Positions 1 to 8,487 are shown, counted from the first letter of the stretch. The stretch is 64,000 nucleotides of DNA from Pseudomonas entomophila (GCF_029193575.1 NZ_JARGCS010000047.1:124001-188000); one strand, 5' to 3'. The notes: generated by a model from the letters alone, not told the origin. Numbers and translations: made by a program.

Positions 1-1411
1 TCGCGTAGAACGCGGCCTTCAGGGTACCGAAGGTCAGCGGCGACAAGCTCAGCTTGGGCTCGAAGTCGGTGTTCGACGCGGTGGACTGCCAGACGTACTT
101 CGGCTCGTCATAGTTCTCGTACCACACCTTGCCCCACAGCGCGCTGAAGGAAACTTCCGGGTGCGGGTTGCGCAGGCTCAGCGGCAGCAGCTTGCCGCCT
201 TCCTCGATGACGATGCGGTTGGCGCGTGGCGACAGCGCCAGGGTGCCGGCGCCCGGGGCCACCGGCTCGACCAGCAGGGTGCGGTGCGCGGTGCTGTGGA
301 ACACACCGAGCTTGCCCTCGGTGTCCAGGGCGATGAAGCCCTTGCGGCGCTCCTCGGCATCGATCTGGGCGATCGGCGCCTTGCCCAGCTGGAAGCTGCG
401 AATCAGCTTCAGGCGCGACTCGCCATCCGGGTCGCGGGCCATGAACCACTGGCTCAGGCCGCCCTTGGAGTCACCGAAGATCAGCGAGATGCCACCGACT
501 AACTGGCCGCTGGCGGTGATTTCGGCATTGCCGTCCTCCAGCAGCTTGTAGCGGCCATTGAGGCTCTTCTCGCGCAGGCTGAAGACATCCGCCTGGGCAC
601 GCCCGTTGAGCACGTACAGCCACTGCTGGCGCGGGTCGACGAAGATGGCTTTGACCGGCTCGGTCATCTGCGGCAGATCGATGCGGTTCTGCTCGGTGCT
701 GACCTCGCCGGTCATCATGTTTTCCGTGCGTTCCAGCTTCACCACTTGCAGGTGCGAGCCGCTGGAGCCGGCCAGCAGCAGGGTCTCGCCGTTGACGTTG
801 AGGCTCACATGCTCCAGGGCGTTGCCCTGGTCGTCGAGCACGAACGGCTGCTGACCGTAGGGGTAGTCGATGCCCGGCTCGATGGTCTTCTTGTTGTCCG
901 GGTAGGTGATCTTGTAGGCGTGGTGGAACACCAGTGCCTGGCCGTTGGACAAGCCCAGCACCACCAGCGGGCTGCCCGGCTGGTCGCTGCCGATCGAGCT
1001 GACCTGGGTGCCCGCTGGCAAGGGCAGGTCGACGCGCTTGAGCTCGTTACCGGTCTTGGTGTCGAAGAACAGCGCCTGGCCTTTGTCGGAAACCCGCATG
1101 CCGACGAGGTTCTGCTCCTCGAGGGCGATCATCAGCGGCTTGCCGGCATCCTGTTGCAGCCAGGTTGGTTCCAGGGCCTTCTTGCTGGTCAGCTCGGCGC
1201 CCTGGAACAGCGGCAGCACCACATAGGCCAGGTAGAAGAAGATCAGCGTGATCGCCGCCAGCACGGCAAGCCCGCCCACCAGTACGTACCAGCGGGTCAG
1301 GCGGTCCTTGAGGGCGCGCATGCGGCGCTTGCGTTGCAACTCGGGCGTATTGAAGTCAATCCGCACGGGAGGGGAATTTTGGGTCATTGTGGAGTTGGCC
1401 AGATCATTCAT
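1..1411 (-). CDS. pstC: Phosphate ABC transporter permease PstC, partial (3' end off window)
   Basis: Inner-membrane permease subunit of the high-affinity phosphate importer PstSCAB. The reading frame is open from the start at 1411 to the window edge, about 470 codons, so the C-terminal permease core lies outside. The visible part begins MNDLANSTMTQNSPP, has one membrane segment at about residues 40-65 (YVLVGGLAVLAAITLIFFYL), then a long periplasmic region with beta-propeller-like repeats. Pseudomonas PstC proteins carry this N-terminal extension and are about 760 residues, against about 320 in E. coli. A second in-frame ATG at 1387 is possible. A PHO box lies just upstream, so it has its own PhoB-driven promoter separate from pstS. 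Identity rests on sequence and on adjacency to pstS. Confidence 0.88.
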   Translation of the reverse strand, partial: MNDLANSTMTQNSPPVRIDFNTPELQRKRRMRALKDRLTRWYVLVGGLAVLAAITLIFFYLAYVVLPLFQGAELTSKKALEPTWLQQDAGKPLMIALEEQNLVGMRVSDKGQALFFDTKTGNELKRVDLPLPAGTQVSSIGSDQPGSPLVVLGLSNGQALVFHHAYKITYPDNKKTIEPGIDYPYGQQPFVLDDQGNALEHVSLNVNGETLLLAGSSGSHLQVVKLERTENMMTGEVSTEQNRIDLPQMTEPVKAIFVDPRQQWLYVLNGRAQADVFSLREKSLNGRYKLLEDGNAEITASGQLVGGISLIFGDSKGGLSQWFMARDPDGESRLKLIRSFQLGKAPIAQIDAEERRKGFIALDTEGKLGVFHSTAHRTLLVEPVAPGAGTLALSPRANRIVIEEGGKLLPLSLRNPHPEVSFSALWGKVWYENYDEPKYVWQSTASNTDFEPKLSLSPLTFGTLKAAFYA

Positions 1412-1433
1412 GCGCACACCCTAGCGGTCCCGT

Positions 1434-1451
1434 ATGACAGAAACATGACAA
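1434..1451 (-). promoter_or_regulatory. PHO box upstream of pstC
   Basis: Read on the minus strand the site is TTGTCATGTTTCTGTCAT, two TGTCAT-type heptamers with the 11-base period of PhoB binding sites. It ends 23 bases before the pstC start, so it should make pstC phosphate-starvation inducible. The match to the CTGTCAT-N4-CTGTCAT consensus is nearly perfect. Confidence 0.85.
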
Positions 1452-1461
1452 TGCAGTGACG

Positions 1462-1503
1462 CAAAAAAGCCCGACGCTCAGGCACCCTGGCTTCGGACTG
1501 ATG
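1462..1503 (-). terminator. Possible terminator after pstS
   Basis: On the minus strand an AAGCC...GGCTT stem with a long loop is followed by a run of six T. The stem is short, so this is a weak call. Its position between the pstS stop and the pstC PHO box fits a partial terminator. Confidence 0.35.
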
Positions 1504-1556
1504 AATTCGTGAAAGAGGCCGGCGCATCAGGGTGCCGACCCCTTCCCGGTTACTGC

Positions 1557-2555
1557 TTACTTCTTGGCAACGTTGGCGCTGTGGGACAGGCCCAGGTCAG
1601 CCAGGGTCTTCTCGACCACTTTGGCCGGCAGCGGGATGTAGCCATCCTTCACCACGACCTGCTGGCCAGCTTGCGACAGCACCAGCTTGACGAACTCGGC
1701 TTCCAGCGGGGCCAGAGGCTTGTTCGGGGCCTTGTTGACGTAGACGTACAGGAAGCGCGACAGCGGGTACTTGCCGTTCAGGGCGTTCTCTTCGGTGTCC
1801 TCGATGAACTCGCTGCTGCCTTTCTTGGCCAGGGCCACGGTCTTGACGCTGGCGGTCTTGTAGCCGATGCCCGAGTAGCCGATGCCGTTCAGCGAGGAAC
1901 TGATCGACTGCACGACCGACGCCGAGCCAGGCTGTTCGTTGACGTTAGGCTTGAAGTCGCCTTTGCACAGGGCTTCTTCCTTGAAGTAGCCGTAGGTGCC
2001 GGATACCGAGTTGCGGCCGAACAGCTGGATTGGCTTGTTGGCCAGGTCGCCGGTCACACCCACGTCGCCCCAGGTCTTGACGTCGGCCTTGCCGCCGCAC
2101 AGACGGGTGGAGGAGAAGATCGCATCGACCTGTTCCATGGTCAGGTGCTGGATCGGGTTGTCCTTGTGCACGAACACGGCCAGGGCGTCGACGGCGACCG
2201 GGATGGCGGTCGGCTTGTAGCCGTACTTCTGCTCGAAGGCCTGCAGCTCGACGTCCTTCATCTTGCGGCTCATCGGGCCCAGGTTGGCGGTGCCTTCGGT
2301 CAGCGCGGGTGGCGCGGTGGAGGAGCCGGCGGCCTGGATCTGGATGTTTACGTTCGGATATTCCTTCTTGTAGGACTCGGCCCACAGGGTCATCAGGTTC
2401 GCGAGGGTGTCGGAACCGACGCTGGAGAGGTTGCCCGATACGCCAGTGGTCTTGGTGTAGGTCGGGATTGCAGGATCGACAGCGGCGACCGCATTGGCGG
2501 TGGCAACGCCAGCGGCGGCAAAGGTCAGGGCCGCCATCAAACGCTTCAGTTTCAT
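1557..2555 (-). CDS. pstS: Phosphate ABC transporter substrate-binding protein PstS
   Basis: Periplasmic phosphate receptor that delivers Pi to PstCAB. The 332-residue product has a signal peptide (MKLKRLMAALTFAAAGVATA, cleavage near residue 25) and PstS motifs: VGSDTLANLMTLW, a phosphate-binding QAAGSSTAPPAL segment, LGPMSRKMK, and FGRNSVSGTYGYFKE. Length and architecture match Pseudomonas PstS. The start is preceded by an AGGAGCAAGGC ribosome site. It lies upstream of pstC on the same strand, with 145 bases between them that hold a possible terminator and a second PHO box, so the two genes are probably separately tuned. Confidence 0.95.
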   Translation of the reverse strand: MKLKRLMAALTFAAAGVATANAVAAVDPAIPTYTKTTGVSGNLSSVGSDTLANLMTLWAESYKKEYPNVNIQIQAAGSSTAPPALTEGTANLGPMSRKMKDVELQAFEQKYGYKPTAIPVAVDALAVFVHKDNPIQHLTMEQVDAIFSSTRLCGGKADVKTWGDVGVTGDLANKPIQLFGRNSVSGTYGYFKEEALCKGDFKPNVNEQPGSASVVQSISSSLNGIGYSGIGYKTASVKTVALAKKGSSEFIEDTEENALNGKYPLSRFLYVYVNKAPNKPLAPLEAEFVKLVLSQAGQQVVVKDGYIPLPAKVVEKTLADLGLSHSANVAKK

Positions 2556-2630
2556 GCCTTGCTCCTAGCAGGAATATTGGGTGTGTTGGATGGATCGGGC
2601 CCAAGTATCAGCAGGCCGCATGAACACGAT

Positions 2631-2648
2631 ATGACTTGAATGTGACAA
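2631..2648 (-). promoter_or_regulatory. PHO box upstream of pstS
   Basis: Minus-strand TTGTCACATTCAAGTCAT is two GTCA-containing half-sites spaced 11 bases apart, the PhoB arrangement. It lies about 75 bases upstream of the pstS start. The match is slightly less perfect than the pstC site. Confidence 0.75.
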
Positions 2649-2654
2649 TTGGAT

Positions 2655-2690
2655 GAAAGGCCATCACCGGGTATCCGGGATGGCCTTTTC
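2655..2690 (-). terminator. Stem-loop terminator candidate for the MHS transporter gene
   Basis: GAAAGGCCATC pairs with GATGGCCTTTTC, with an inner CCGG-CCGG pairing, between the 3' end of the transporter gene and the pstS promoter. The stem is strong but the T tail is short on the minus strand. Confidence 0.45.
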
Positions 2691-2725
2691 AGGGTGTTGC
2701 AGGGGAAAGGATTTGCGGGGCGGAT

Positions 2726-2758
2726 GGCCCTATCGCGGGCTTGCCCCGCGATAGGGCC
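2726..2758. repeat. REP-type palindrome
   Basis: A 14-base perfect inverted repeat, GGCCCTATCGCGGG against CCCGCGATAGGGCC with a five-base loop. This GCGGG(C)TTGCCCCGCG core recurs between many genes in the window and is typical of Pseudomonas REP elements. Confidence 0.75.
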
Positions 2759-2770
2759 GGCACCGACGCC

Positions 2771-4060
2771 TCAGCGCTTGTTGACCAGCAGATAGATCCC
2801 GACAAACAGACCGACGGTACACAACCCCGCCACGTAATACGCCGGCGCCATCGGGCTGAACTTGAGCAACGAGGTGACTACCAACGGCGTCAACCCGCCA
2901 AAGATCGCGTAGGCCACGTTGTAGGAGAACGACAACCCACTGAAACGCACCACCGCCGGGAACGCCTTGACCATCACATACGGCACCGCGCCCACCAGCC
3001 CGACGAACAAACCGGTCAGGGCATACAGCGGGAACAGCAGGTCCGGCCGGGTCGGCAGGCTGTGGTAGAAGGCCCACGACGACGCCAGCAGCGCCAGGCT
3101 GCCGATCACGAACACCCGGCCCGCGCCGAAGCGGTCGGCCAGGCTGCCCGCGCCGATGCAGCCCAGGCTGAGCAGCACGATCGCCAGGCTGTTGGCCTTC
3201 AGCGAATCGGTAGGGCTGACGTGGTAGAGGCTTTGCAACAACGCCGGGGTCATCAGGATCACCACCACGATGCCGGCCGACAGCAGCCAGGTCAGCAGCA
3301 TCGACAGGATGATCGCGCCACGATGGTCACGCAGCACCGCGCGCAGCGGCAGCTCCTCGGCCAGCGCCTTGCGCTGCTGCATCTCGGCGAACACCGGGGT
3401 CTCGTGCAACCACTGGCGCAGGTATACCGCGAACAGGCCGAACACACCGCCCAGCAGGAACGGGATGCGCCAGGCGTAGTCAGCCACTTCGGCAGGGGTA
3501 TAGACGGTGTTGATCAGCGTGGCCACCAGCGAGCCCAGCAGGATGCCCGCGGTCAGGCCGGCGGTCAGGGTGCCACAGGCGTAGCCGGTGTTGCGCGCCG
3601 GCACGTGCTCGGAGACGAACACCCAGGCGCCCGGCACCTCGCCGCCGATCGCCGCGCCTTGCACCACGCGCATCAGCAGCAGCAGGATCGGCGCCCACAG
3701 GCCGATCTGCGCGTAGGTCGGCAGCAGGCCCATGATCAGGGTCGGCAGCGCCATCATGAAGATGCTCAGGGTGAACATCTTCTTGCGCCCAAGCAGGTCG
3801 CCAAAGTGCGCCATGATGATCCCGCCCAGGGGGCGCGCCAGGTAGCCGGCGGCGAAGATGCCGAAGGTCTGCATCAGGCGCAGCCACTCGGGCATGTCCG
3901 CCGGGAAGAACAGCTTGCCCACCACCGTGGCGAAGAACACGAAAATGATGAAGTCGTAGAACTCCAGCGCTCCGCCGAGGGCGGACAGTGAGAGGGTTTT
4001 GTAGTCACTGCGGGTCAGCGGCCGCGAGGGCTGCTCGATACTGTTCGGCACGGAGGTCAT
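2771..4060 (-). CDS. MFS transporter, metabolite:H+ symporter (MHS) type
   Basis: Inner-membrane 12-helix secondary transporter of 429 residues. The sequence has the MHS hallmarks: GALEFYDFIIF in helix 1, a cytoplasmic loop with HFGDLLGRKK (motif A), RVVQGAAIGGEVPGAW in helix 4, and a C-terminus typical of the proline/betaine/alpha-ketoglutarate symporter group. The open frame extends to 4132, but the ATG at 4060 (MTSVPNSIEQPSRPL) is the better start because the extra 24 residues are unlike family N-termini. The substrate cannot be read from sequence. It is flanked by pstS but no PHO box lies before it, so I infer no role in phosphate uptake. Confidence 0.85.
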   Translation of the reverse strand: MTSVPNSIEQPSRPLTRSDYKTLSLSALGGALEFYDFIIFVFFATVVGKLFFPADMPEWLRLMQTFGIFAAGYLARPLGGIIMAHFGDLLGRKKMFTLSIFMMALPTLIMGLLPTYAQIGLWAPILLLLMRVVQGAAIGGEVPGAWVFVSEHVPARNTGYACGTLTAGLTAGILLGSLVATLINTVYTPAEVADYAWRIPFLLGGVFGLFAVYLRQWLHETPVFAEMQQRKALAEELPLRAVLRDHRGAIILSMLLTWLLSAGIVVVILMTPALLQSLYHVSPTDSLKANSLAIVLLSLGCIGAGSLADRFGAGRVFVIGSLALLASSWAFYHSLPTRPDLLFPLYALTGLFVGLVGAVPYVMVKAFPAVVRFSGLSFSYNVAYAIFGGLTPLVVTSLLKFSPMAPAYYVAGLCTVGLFVGIYLLVNKR

Positions 4061-4422
4061 GGACGGTCTCTTTATAGGGCTTGCAGGCCGCGTTGGGCAC
4101 GGCTTCTGGACTGGGAACCGGGAAGATAACAAATTGCCGTGCGCCGCTCATAGCGATACAAAAACCCTACAGTTATTCATCAATGCACGGTCGTCGCTGG
4201 CTTTTTGCGTCTATATACTGCCTGCTCGTGGGAAAAGGTTGCTCTGGATGTGGGATGTTGTGCGAAAACGCCCGTCTTAAAGTGCTCGGGCGGTTTCGCA
4301 GAGTTTCCCTTTGGCCGCCCACCGAAGCGAAATCAGCGTAGTATGTTTCCGGCTGAATCGTTTTTTAAGGCGTCCGTCACTGCGCCAACCAACGAAGCGT
4401 CACGGGTCAGAGGCCCCACGAC
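4061..4422. other. Intergenic region between divergent genes
   Basis: This 362-base gap separates the MHS transporter and the thioesterase and must hold both promoters. It is AT-richer than its surroundings around 4140-4220. TATACT at 4214-4219 is a plausible plus-strand -10 but has no good -35. No RNA gene, repeat or conserved ORF was recognised. Confidence 0.5.
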
Positions 4423-4821
4423 ATGATTGAGCTCGAACAAGAAGATCCTATCCCGCAGGGCGACCTTGCCTTGCAGATCACTGCGCTGCCCCGTGAAACC
4501 AACGGCTTCGGCGATATTTACGGCGGCTGGCTGGTCGCCCAGATGGACCTGGCCGGCACCGCCATGGCCAGCCGCGTCGCCGGTGGCCGGGTGGCCACGG
4601 TGGCGATCGACCGCATGGCCTTCCTGGTGCCGGTGGCCGTGGGCGCGCAACTGTCGTTCTATACCCAGACCCTGGAGATCGGCCGCAGCTCGATCCAGAT
4701 GATGGTCGAGGTGTGGAGCGACGACCCGCTGTCCAGCGAATGGCGCAAGGTCACCGAAGCGGTGTTCGTGTTCGTCGCCATCGACGGCAGTGGCCGCACC
4801 CGCTCCGTCCCTCGTCGCTGA
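4423..4821 (+). CDS. Acyl-CoA thioesterase, YciA/hotdog family
   Basis: A 132-residue single hotdog-domain protein predicted to hydrolyse acyl-CoA to free acid and CoA in the cytoplasm. The YciA-type signature is visible: PRETNGFGDIYGGWLVAQMD followed by LAGTAMASRVAGGRVATVAID and FLVPVAVGAQLSFY. The catalytic Asp sits in the GGWL..MD helix. It is preceded by the long divergent gap and followed 72 bases later by the mutarotase gene, possibly co-transcribed. The physiological substrate is unknown; YciA enzymes are broad. Confidence 0.85.
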   Translation: MIELEQEDPIPQGDLALQITALPRETNGFGDIYGGWLVAQMDLAGTAMASRVAGGRVATVAIDRMAFLVPVAVGAQLSFYTQTLEIGRSSIQMMVEVWSDDPLSSEWRKVTEAVFVFVAIDGSGRTRSVPRR

Positions 4822-4893
4822 GCCAGGCGCGCGGTAAACTCGTTGCATCACGCGAGGTCCAACGGCCTCACCCGTAATCGACGAGACAAGCGC

Positions 4894-5790
4894 ATGGCTA
4901 CCTTCCAGGTCGAAACCGAGCAACACGGCGAACTCAACTGCTGGCGCATCACCAGCGACCGCGCCGAACTCCTGATCGCCCAGCAGGGCGCGCAGATCCT
5001 CAGCTACCAGCGGCTGGGCGAGCCGCCGCTGCTGTGGCTCAGCGACCAGGCCATCTTCCGCCAGGGCAAGTCAGTGCGCGCAGGCGTGCCGGTGTGCTGG
5101 CCATGGTTCGGCATCTTCGAACGCAACCCCGAGTCGGTGAAAAGCCAGTACCAGGGCGCGCAGCCCCCGGCCCATGGCCTGGTGCGTGGGCGTGACTGGC
5201 AGTTGCTGGGGGTCGAGGAACGTGGCGACGCCTTGCGCATCGAGTTCACCCTGCCCGAAGCCCGCGGCGACCTGCCGGGGTGGCCGCATGTCGTTGAACT
5301 CAAGCTGACCATCGAGCTGGGCGAGCAACTGAGCGTGACCCTGACCAGCCATAACCAGGGCAACCACAGCGTGACCCTCAGCCAGGCGCTGCACAGCTAC
5401 TTTGCCGTCAGCGATGTGCGCCAGGCACGGGTCGAGGGTGTCGACGGCTTGGCCTATATCGAAACCCTGGCCAACTGGGAACAGCGCCAGCAGCAAGGCG
5501 CGCTGGGCTTTACCGGCGAGACCGACCGCATCTACCTCGACACCCCTGCGCAACTGAGCATCGTCGACCCGCACTGGAGCCGGCGCATCACCCTGCGCGC
5601 CAGCGGCTCACGCACGGCGGTGATCTGGAACCCCTGGACCGACCGCGCCCGCGACCTGCCGGACATGGCCGACGATGGCTGGCAGCGCATGCTGTGCATC
5701 GAGACGGCGAACGTGTGGGATGACGTGGTGGAGCTCAAGCCAGGGGCGAGCCACTCGATGGGGGTGAGCATCGGGAGTGAAGCGATCTGA
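4894..5790 (+). CDS. D-hexose-6-phosphate mutarotase (YeaD family aldose 1-epimerase)
   Basis: A 298-residue galactose-mutarotase-fold protein that interconverts alpha and beta anomers of hexose 6-phosphates. Typical features are GAQILSYQRLGEPPLLWLS, VCWPWFGIFERNPESVK, PPAHGLVRGRDW with the active-site His, SYFAVSDV, and WNPWTDRARDLPDMADD near the C-terminus with the catalytic acid region. The frame is open from 4843, but ATG 4894 (MATFQVETEQ) is the natural start. It matches the usual YeaD length. In this window it may serve the hexose-phosphate pool also used by Zwf. Confidence 0.9.
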   Translation: MATFQVETEQHGELNCWRITSDRAELLIAQQGAQILSYQRLGEPPLLWLSDQAIFRQGKSVRAGVPVCWPWFGIFERNPESVKSQYQGAQPPAHGLVRGRDWQLLGVEERGDALRIEFTLPEARGDLPGWPHVVELKLTIELGEQLSVTLTSHNQGNHSVTLSQALHSYFAVSDVRQARVEGVDGLAYIETLANWEQRQQQGALGFTGETDRIYLDTPAQLSIVDPHWSRRITLRASGSRTAVIWNPWTDRARDLPDMADDGWQRMLCIETANVWDDVVELKPGASHSMGVSIGSEAI

Positions 5791-5827
5791 TCCACAGCAT
5801 CGGGGCCGCTGCCCGGCCCCGGCAACC

Positions 5828-6361
5828 TCAGAGGTCAGCGTCCTCGACCACCCTCACCTTCCCCGCATCCAGCGCATAGGCCGCATCCGCCAGGTCATTG
5901 CTGACCTTCTCCACCTTCAACGTGCCGGTCACCCACAGCGGCGTGTAGATATCGGCGATCTTCAACCCCTTCGGGTAGCGCACCAGCACCAGCTGGTTCG
6001 GCGGCGGCGGCGGCACGTGGATGCACGCCCCTGGGTACGGCACCAGGAAGAACAGTGTGCTATTGCCCTTGGCATCGCTCTCCAGCGGCACCGGGTAGCC
6101 GCCCAGGCGGATCTGCTTGCCGTTCATGGCGGCGACGGTCTTGGTCGAATACATCACCGCCGGCAGGCCCTTGCTCTGCTTCAGGCCGCCCTTCTGGTCG
6201 AAGATGCCGTTGGCCTCGGGGGAGTTGTGGTCGATTTCGGGCATGGCTTCGAGGGCCTTCTGGTCCGACTTGGGCATCAGCTCCAGCCAGTCGGTCTCGG
6301 GCAGCTCGGCATGGGCCAGGGTGCTGGCCAGCAACAGGGGAAGGAGAAACAACGCACGCAT
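5828..6361 (-). CDS. DUF3299 domain-containing exported protein
   Basis: A 177-residue secreted or periplasmic protein. It has a signal peptide MRALFLLPLLLASTLAHA and a DUF3299-like body with GYPVPLE, FFLVPYPGACIHVPPPPPNQ and a C-terminal YTPLWVTGTLKVE beta region. The frame extends to 6397, but ATG 6361 places the signal peptide at the N-terminus and is chosen. DUF3299 proteins are often lipoproteins or periplasmic proteins near ABC transporters; no function is established. It is convergent with the mutarotase gene (37 bases apart). Confidence 0.8.
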   Translation of the reverse strand: MRALFLLPLLLASTLAHAELPETDWLELMPKSDQKALEAMPEIDHNSPEANGIFDQKGGLKQSKGLPAVMYSTKTVAAMNGKQIRLGGYPVPLESDAKGNSTLFFLVPYPGACIHVPPPPPNQLVLVRYPKGLKIADIYTPLWVTGTLKVEKVSNDLADAAYALDAGKVRVVEDADL

Positions 6362-6409
6362 GGCAATGCTCGGCAACTCAGGTGAATTGCCGCGCATTCT
6401 AGCCTGTGT

Positions 6410-6655
6410 TCAGCGTTTCTTGATGAATCCGTAGATCACCAGCAGCACGATGGCACCGACCAGCGCGCCGAAGAAGCCCGCCGCCTGCCCGGCCTGGTAG
6501 ATGCCCAGGGCTTGACCGCCGTAGGTGGCGACCAGGGAGCCGGCGATACCGAGGAGGATGGTCATGATCCAGCCCATGCTGTCGTCTCCCGGTTTCAGGA
6601 AGCGCGCCAGCAGGCCGACGATCAGGCCGATGAAGATGGTTCCAATGATGCCCAT
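6410..6655 (-). CDS. GlsB/YeaQ/YmgE family small membrane protein
   Basis: An 81-residue inner-membrane protein with three hydrophobic helices and the family pattern MGIIGTIFIGLIVGLLARF, a KPGDD turn, then GWIMTILLGIAGSLVATYGG and a terminal GFIKKR. Family members are called transglycosylase-associated or stress-response proteins, but their biochemistry is unknown. A good AGAGGG ribosome site precedes the ATG at 6655. A much longer upstream frame in the same register is open only by chance. Confidence 0.88.
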   Translation of the reverse strand: MGIIGTIFIGLIVGLLARFLKPGDDSMGWIMTILLGIAGSLVATYGGQALGIYQAGQAAGFFGALVGAIVLLVIYGFIKKR

Positions 6656-6679
6656 GGCAATCCCTCTGCAGTGAAATGG

Positions 6680-6714
6680 AACACGCCAAAGCCTAGACAG
6701 TGCTTTGGCGTGTT
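6680..6714 (-). terminator. Stem-loop terminator of purEK
   Basis: A 13-base perfect inverted repeat, AACACGCCAAAGC against GCTTTGGCGTGTT with a nine-base loop, lies 36 bases past the purK stop. The T tail is poor, but stem strength and position support termination of the purine operon. Confidence 0.6.
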
Positions 6715-6750
6715 GCCATCTCAGAGGGTGCGGCCCCGGCAGAAGTTCGA

Positions 6751-7833
6751 TCAGCCGGCGATCAACGCCTCTACTTCGGCGATCTTGGCCTCGAGGGTGG
6801 CCATGTCCTGGCAGCGCAGGGTGGCGTGGCCGACCTTGCGCCCGACCTTGAAGGCCTTGCCGTAGTGGTGCAGGTGGCAGTCGTCGATGGCCACGACCTT
6901 GTCCACCGCCGGCACTTCGCCGATGAAGTTGAGCATGGCGCTCTCGCCGACCTTGGCGGTCGAGCCCAGCGGCAGGCCGGCGACCGCCCGCAGGTGGTTC
7001 TCGAACTGGCTGCACTCGGCGCCTTCGATGGTCCAGTGCCCGGAGTTGTGCACGCGCGGGGCGATTTCGTTGGCCTTCAGGCCACCGTCGACCTCGAAGA
7101 ACTCGAAGGCCATCACGCCGACGTAGTCGAGCTTTTGCAGCACGCGGCCGACGTAGTCCTCGGCCAGCGCCTGCAGCGGGTGGCCCTGGCTGGCCACGGA
7201 CAGGCGCAGGATGCCGCTCTCGTGGGTGTTGTGCACCAGCGGGTAGAAGCGCGTTTCGCCATCGCGGGCACGCACGGCGACCAGCGAGACTTCACCGGTG
7301 AACGGCACGAAACCTTCCAGCAGGCACGGCACGCTGCCCAGTTCGGCGAAGGTGCCGACCACGTCCTCGGCGCTGCGCAGGACCTTCTGGCCCTTGCCGT
7401 CGTAGCCCAGGGTGCGGGTCTTGAGCACCGCCGGCAGGCCGATGCTGGCCACCGCGGCATCCAGGTCGGCTTGCGAGAGGATGTCGGCGAAGGCCGGGGT
7501 CGGGATGCCCAGGTCGCGGAACATGCTCTTCTCGAACAAGCGGTCGCGGGCGATGCGCAAGGCCTCGGCGCTCGGGTAGACCGGCACGAACTGCGACAGG
7601 AAGGCCACGGTCTCGGCCGGGACGCTCTCGAACTCGAAGGTCACCAGGTCGACTTCGTCGGCCAGCTGGCGCAGGTGGTCCTGGTCGCCGTAGTCGGCGC
7701 GCAGGTGCTCGCCCAGCGGGGCGGCGCAGGCGTCCGGGGCCGGGTCGAGGAAGGCGAAGTTCATGCCCAGCGGGGTGCCCGCCAGGGCCAGCATGCGGCC
7801 CAGTTGGCCGCCACCGATTACACCGATCTTCAT
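6751..7833 (-). CDS. purK: 5-(carboxyamino)imidazole ribonucleotide synthase PurK
   Basis: ATP-grasp enzyme that makes N5-CAIR from AIR, bicarbonate and ATP in purine synthesis. The 360-residue product starts MKIGVIGGGQLGRMLALAG (preATP-grasp Rossmann motif), with TRTLGYDGKGQ for ATP binding, EVSLVAVRARDGE, and the metal/ATP ligands in FEFFEVDG..ANEIAPRVHNSGHWT. The ATG at 7833 follows the purE stop by 10 bases, so purE and purK form an operon and their products act in sequence. A longer in-frame extension to 8145 is antisense-like shadow of purE and is rejected. Confidence 0.95.
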   Translation of the reverse strand: MKIGVIGGGQLGRMLALAGTPLGMNFAFLDPAPDACAAPLGEHLRADYGDQDHLRQLADEVDLVTFEFESVPAETVAFLSQFVPVYPSAEALRIARDRLFEKSMFRDLGIPTPAFADILSQADLDAAVASIGLPAVLKTRTLGYDGKGQKVLRSAEDVVGTFAELGSVPCLLEGFVPFTGEVSLVAVRARDGETRFYPLVHNTHESGILRLSVASQGHPLQALAEDYVGRVLQKLDYVGVMAFEFFEVDGGLKANEIAPRVHNSGHWTIEGAECSQFENHLRAVAGLPLGSTAKVGESAMLNFIGEVPAVDKVVAIDDCHLHHYGKAFKVGRKVGHATLRCQDMATLEAKIAEVEALIAG

Positions 7834-7843
7834 GTCGTTAGCC

Positions 7844-8335
7844 TCAAGCCTGGCGCGGGTCCGGGTTGTCCAGGACGGTTTCGGTCTGCTCCGTGCGGAA
7901 CTGCTTGAGCGCCGCGTGGTACTGCGGGTGCTTGGCACCCAGGATGCTCGCCGACAGCAGTGCGGCGTTGATCGCGCCAGCCTTGCCGATGGCCAGGGTG
8001 GCGACCGGGATGCCGGCCGGCATCTGCACGATCGACAGCAGCGAGTCGACGCCCGACAGCATCGAGGACTGCACCGGCACGCCCAGCACCGGCAGGTGGG
8101 TCTTGGCGGCGCACATGCCTGGCAGGTGGGCGGCGCCACCAGCACCGGCGATGATCACCTCGATGCCACGGCCCTCGGCCTCCTCGGCGTACTGGAACAG
8201 CAGATCCGGGGTACGGTGGGCGGAAACCACCTTCACCTCGTAGGGAATGCCGAGTTTTTCCAGCATATCGGCGGTGTGGCTAAGGGTGGACCAATCGGAC
8301 TTGGAGCCCATGATCACGCCAACCAGTGCACTCAT
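7844..8335 (-). CDS. purE: N5-CAIR mutase PurE
   Basis: Converts N5-CAIR to CAIR in purine synthesis. The 163-residue protein has the class I PurE signatures MGSKSDW at the N-terminus, VVSAHRTPD, and AGAGGAAHLPGMCAAKT, then GVPVQSSMLSGVDSLLSIVQMP. ATG 8335 is chosen over the upstream ATG at 8389 because it has a GAAGAGGC ribosome site and the extra 18 residues come from the leader terminator. The gene heads the purEK operon. Confidence 0.95.
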   Translation of the reverse strand: MSALVGVIMGSKSDWSTLSHTADMLEKLGIPYEVKVVSAHRTPDLLFQYAEEAEGRGIEVIIAGAGGAAHLPGMCAAKTHLPVLGVPVQSSMLSGVDSLLSIVQMPAGIPVATLAIGKAGAINAALLSASILGAKHPQYHAALKQFRTEQTETVLDNPDPRQA

Positions 8336-8371
8336 CGTCGAGCCTCTTCGCTTGTGCGCCCTTGGGCGCGT

Positions 8372-8413
8372 CAAAAAACAACAAGCCACGCGGGACGACC
8401 GGCGTGGCTTGTT
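8372..8413 (-). terminator. Intrinsic terminator inside the purE leader (attenuator candidate)
   Basis: On the minus strand AACAAGCCACGC pairs perfectly with GCGTGGCTTGTT across a 10-base loop and is followed by a run of six T. It lies between a TATACT-type -10 at 8456-8461 and the purE start, 37 bases before the ATG, and is flanked by two further hairpins (8420-8443 and 8345-8363). It could instead end the LysR transcript, or do both. Confidence 0.7.
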
Positions 8414-8455
8414 TGCTGATCACGACCGGAAACGCATCCGGTCAAAGGGCCGCGC

Positions 8456-8487
8456 AGTATACCGTAACGCGGTGCCTTAAAGGCACC
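8456..8487 (-). promoter_or_regulatory. Candidate purE promoter with palindromic operator
   Basis: TATACT (minus strand) at 8456-8461 is a good -10. No clear TTGACA is seen at -35, where a perfect 17-base palindrome, GGTGCCTTAAAGGCACC (8471-8487), is centred instead. Its position suggests an operator or a LysR-gene 3' stem. Confidence 0.45.

Noticed and set aside
7834..8145. N-terminal extension of PurK
   Set aside because: It overlaps purE in another frame; PurK homologs start at the MKIGVIGGGQLG site.
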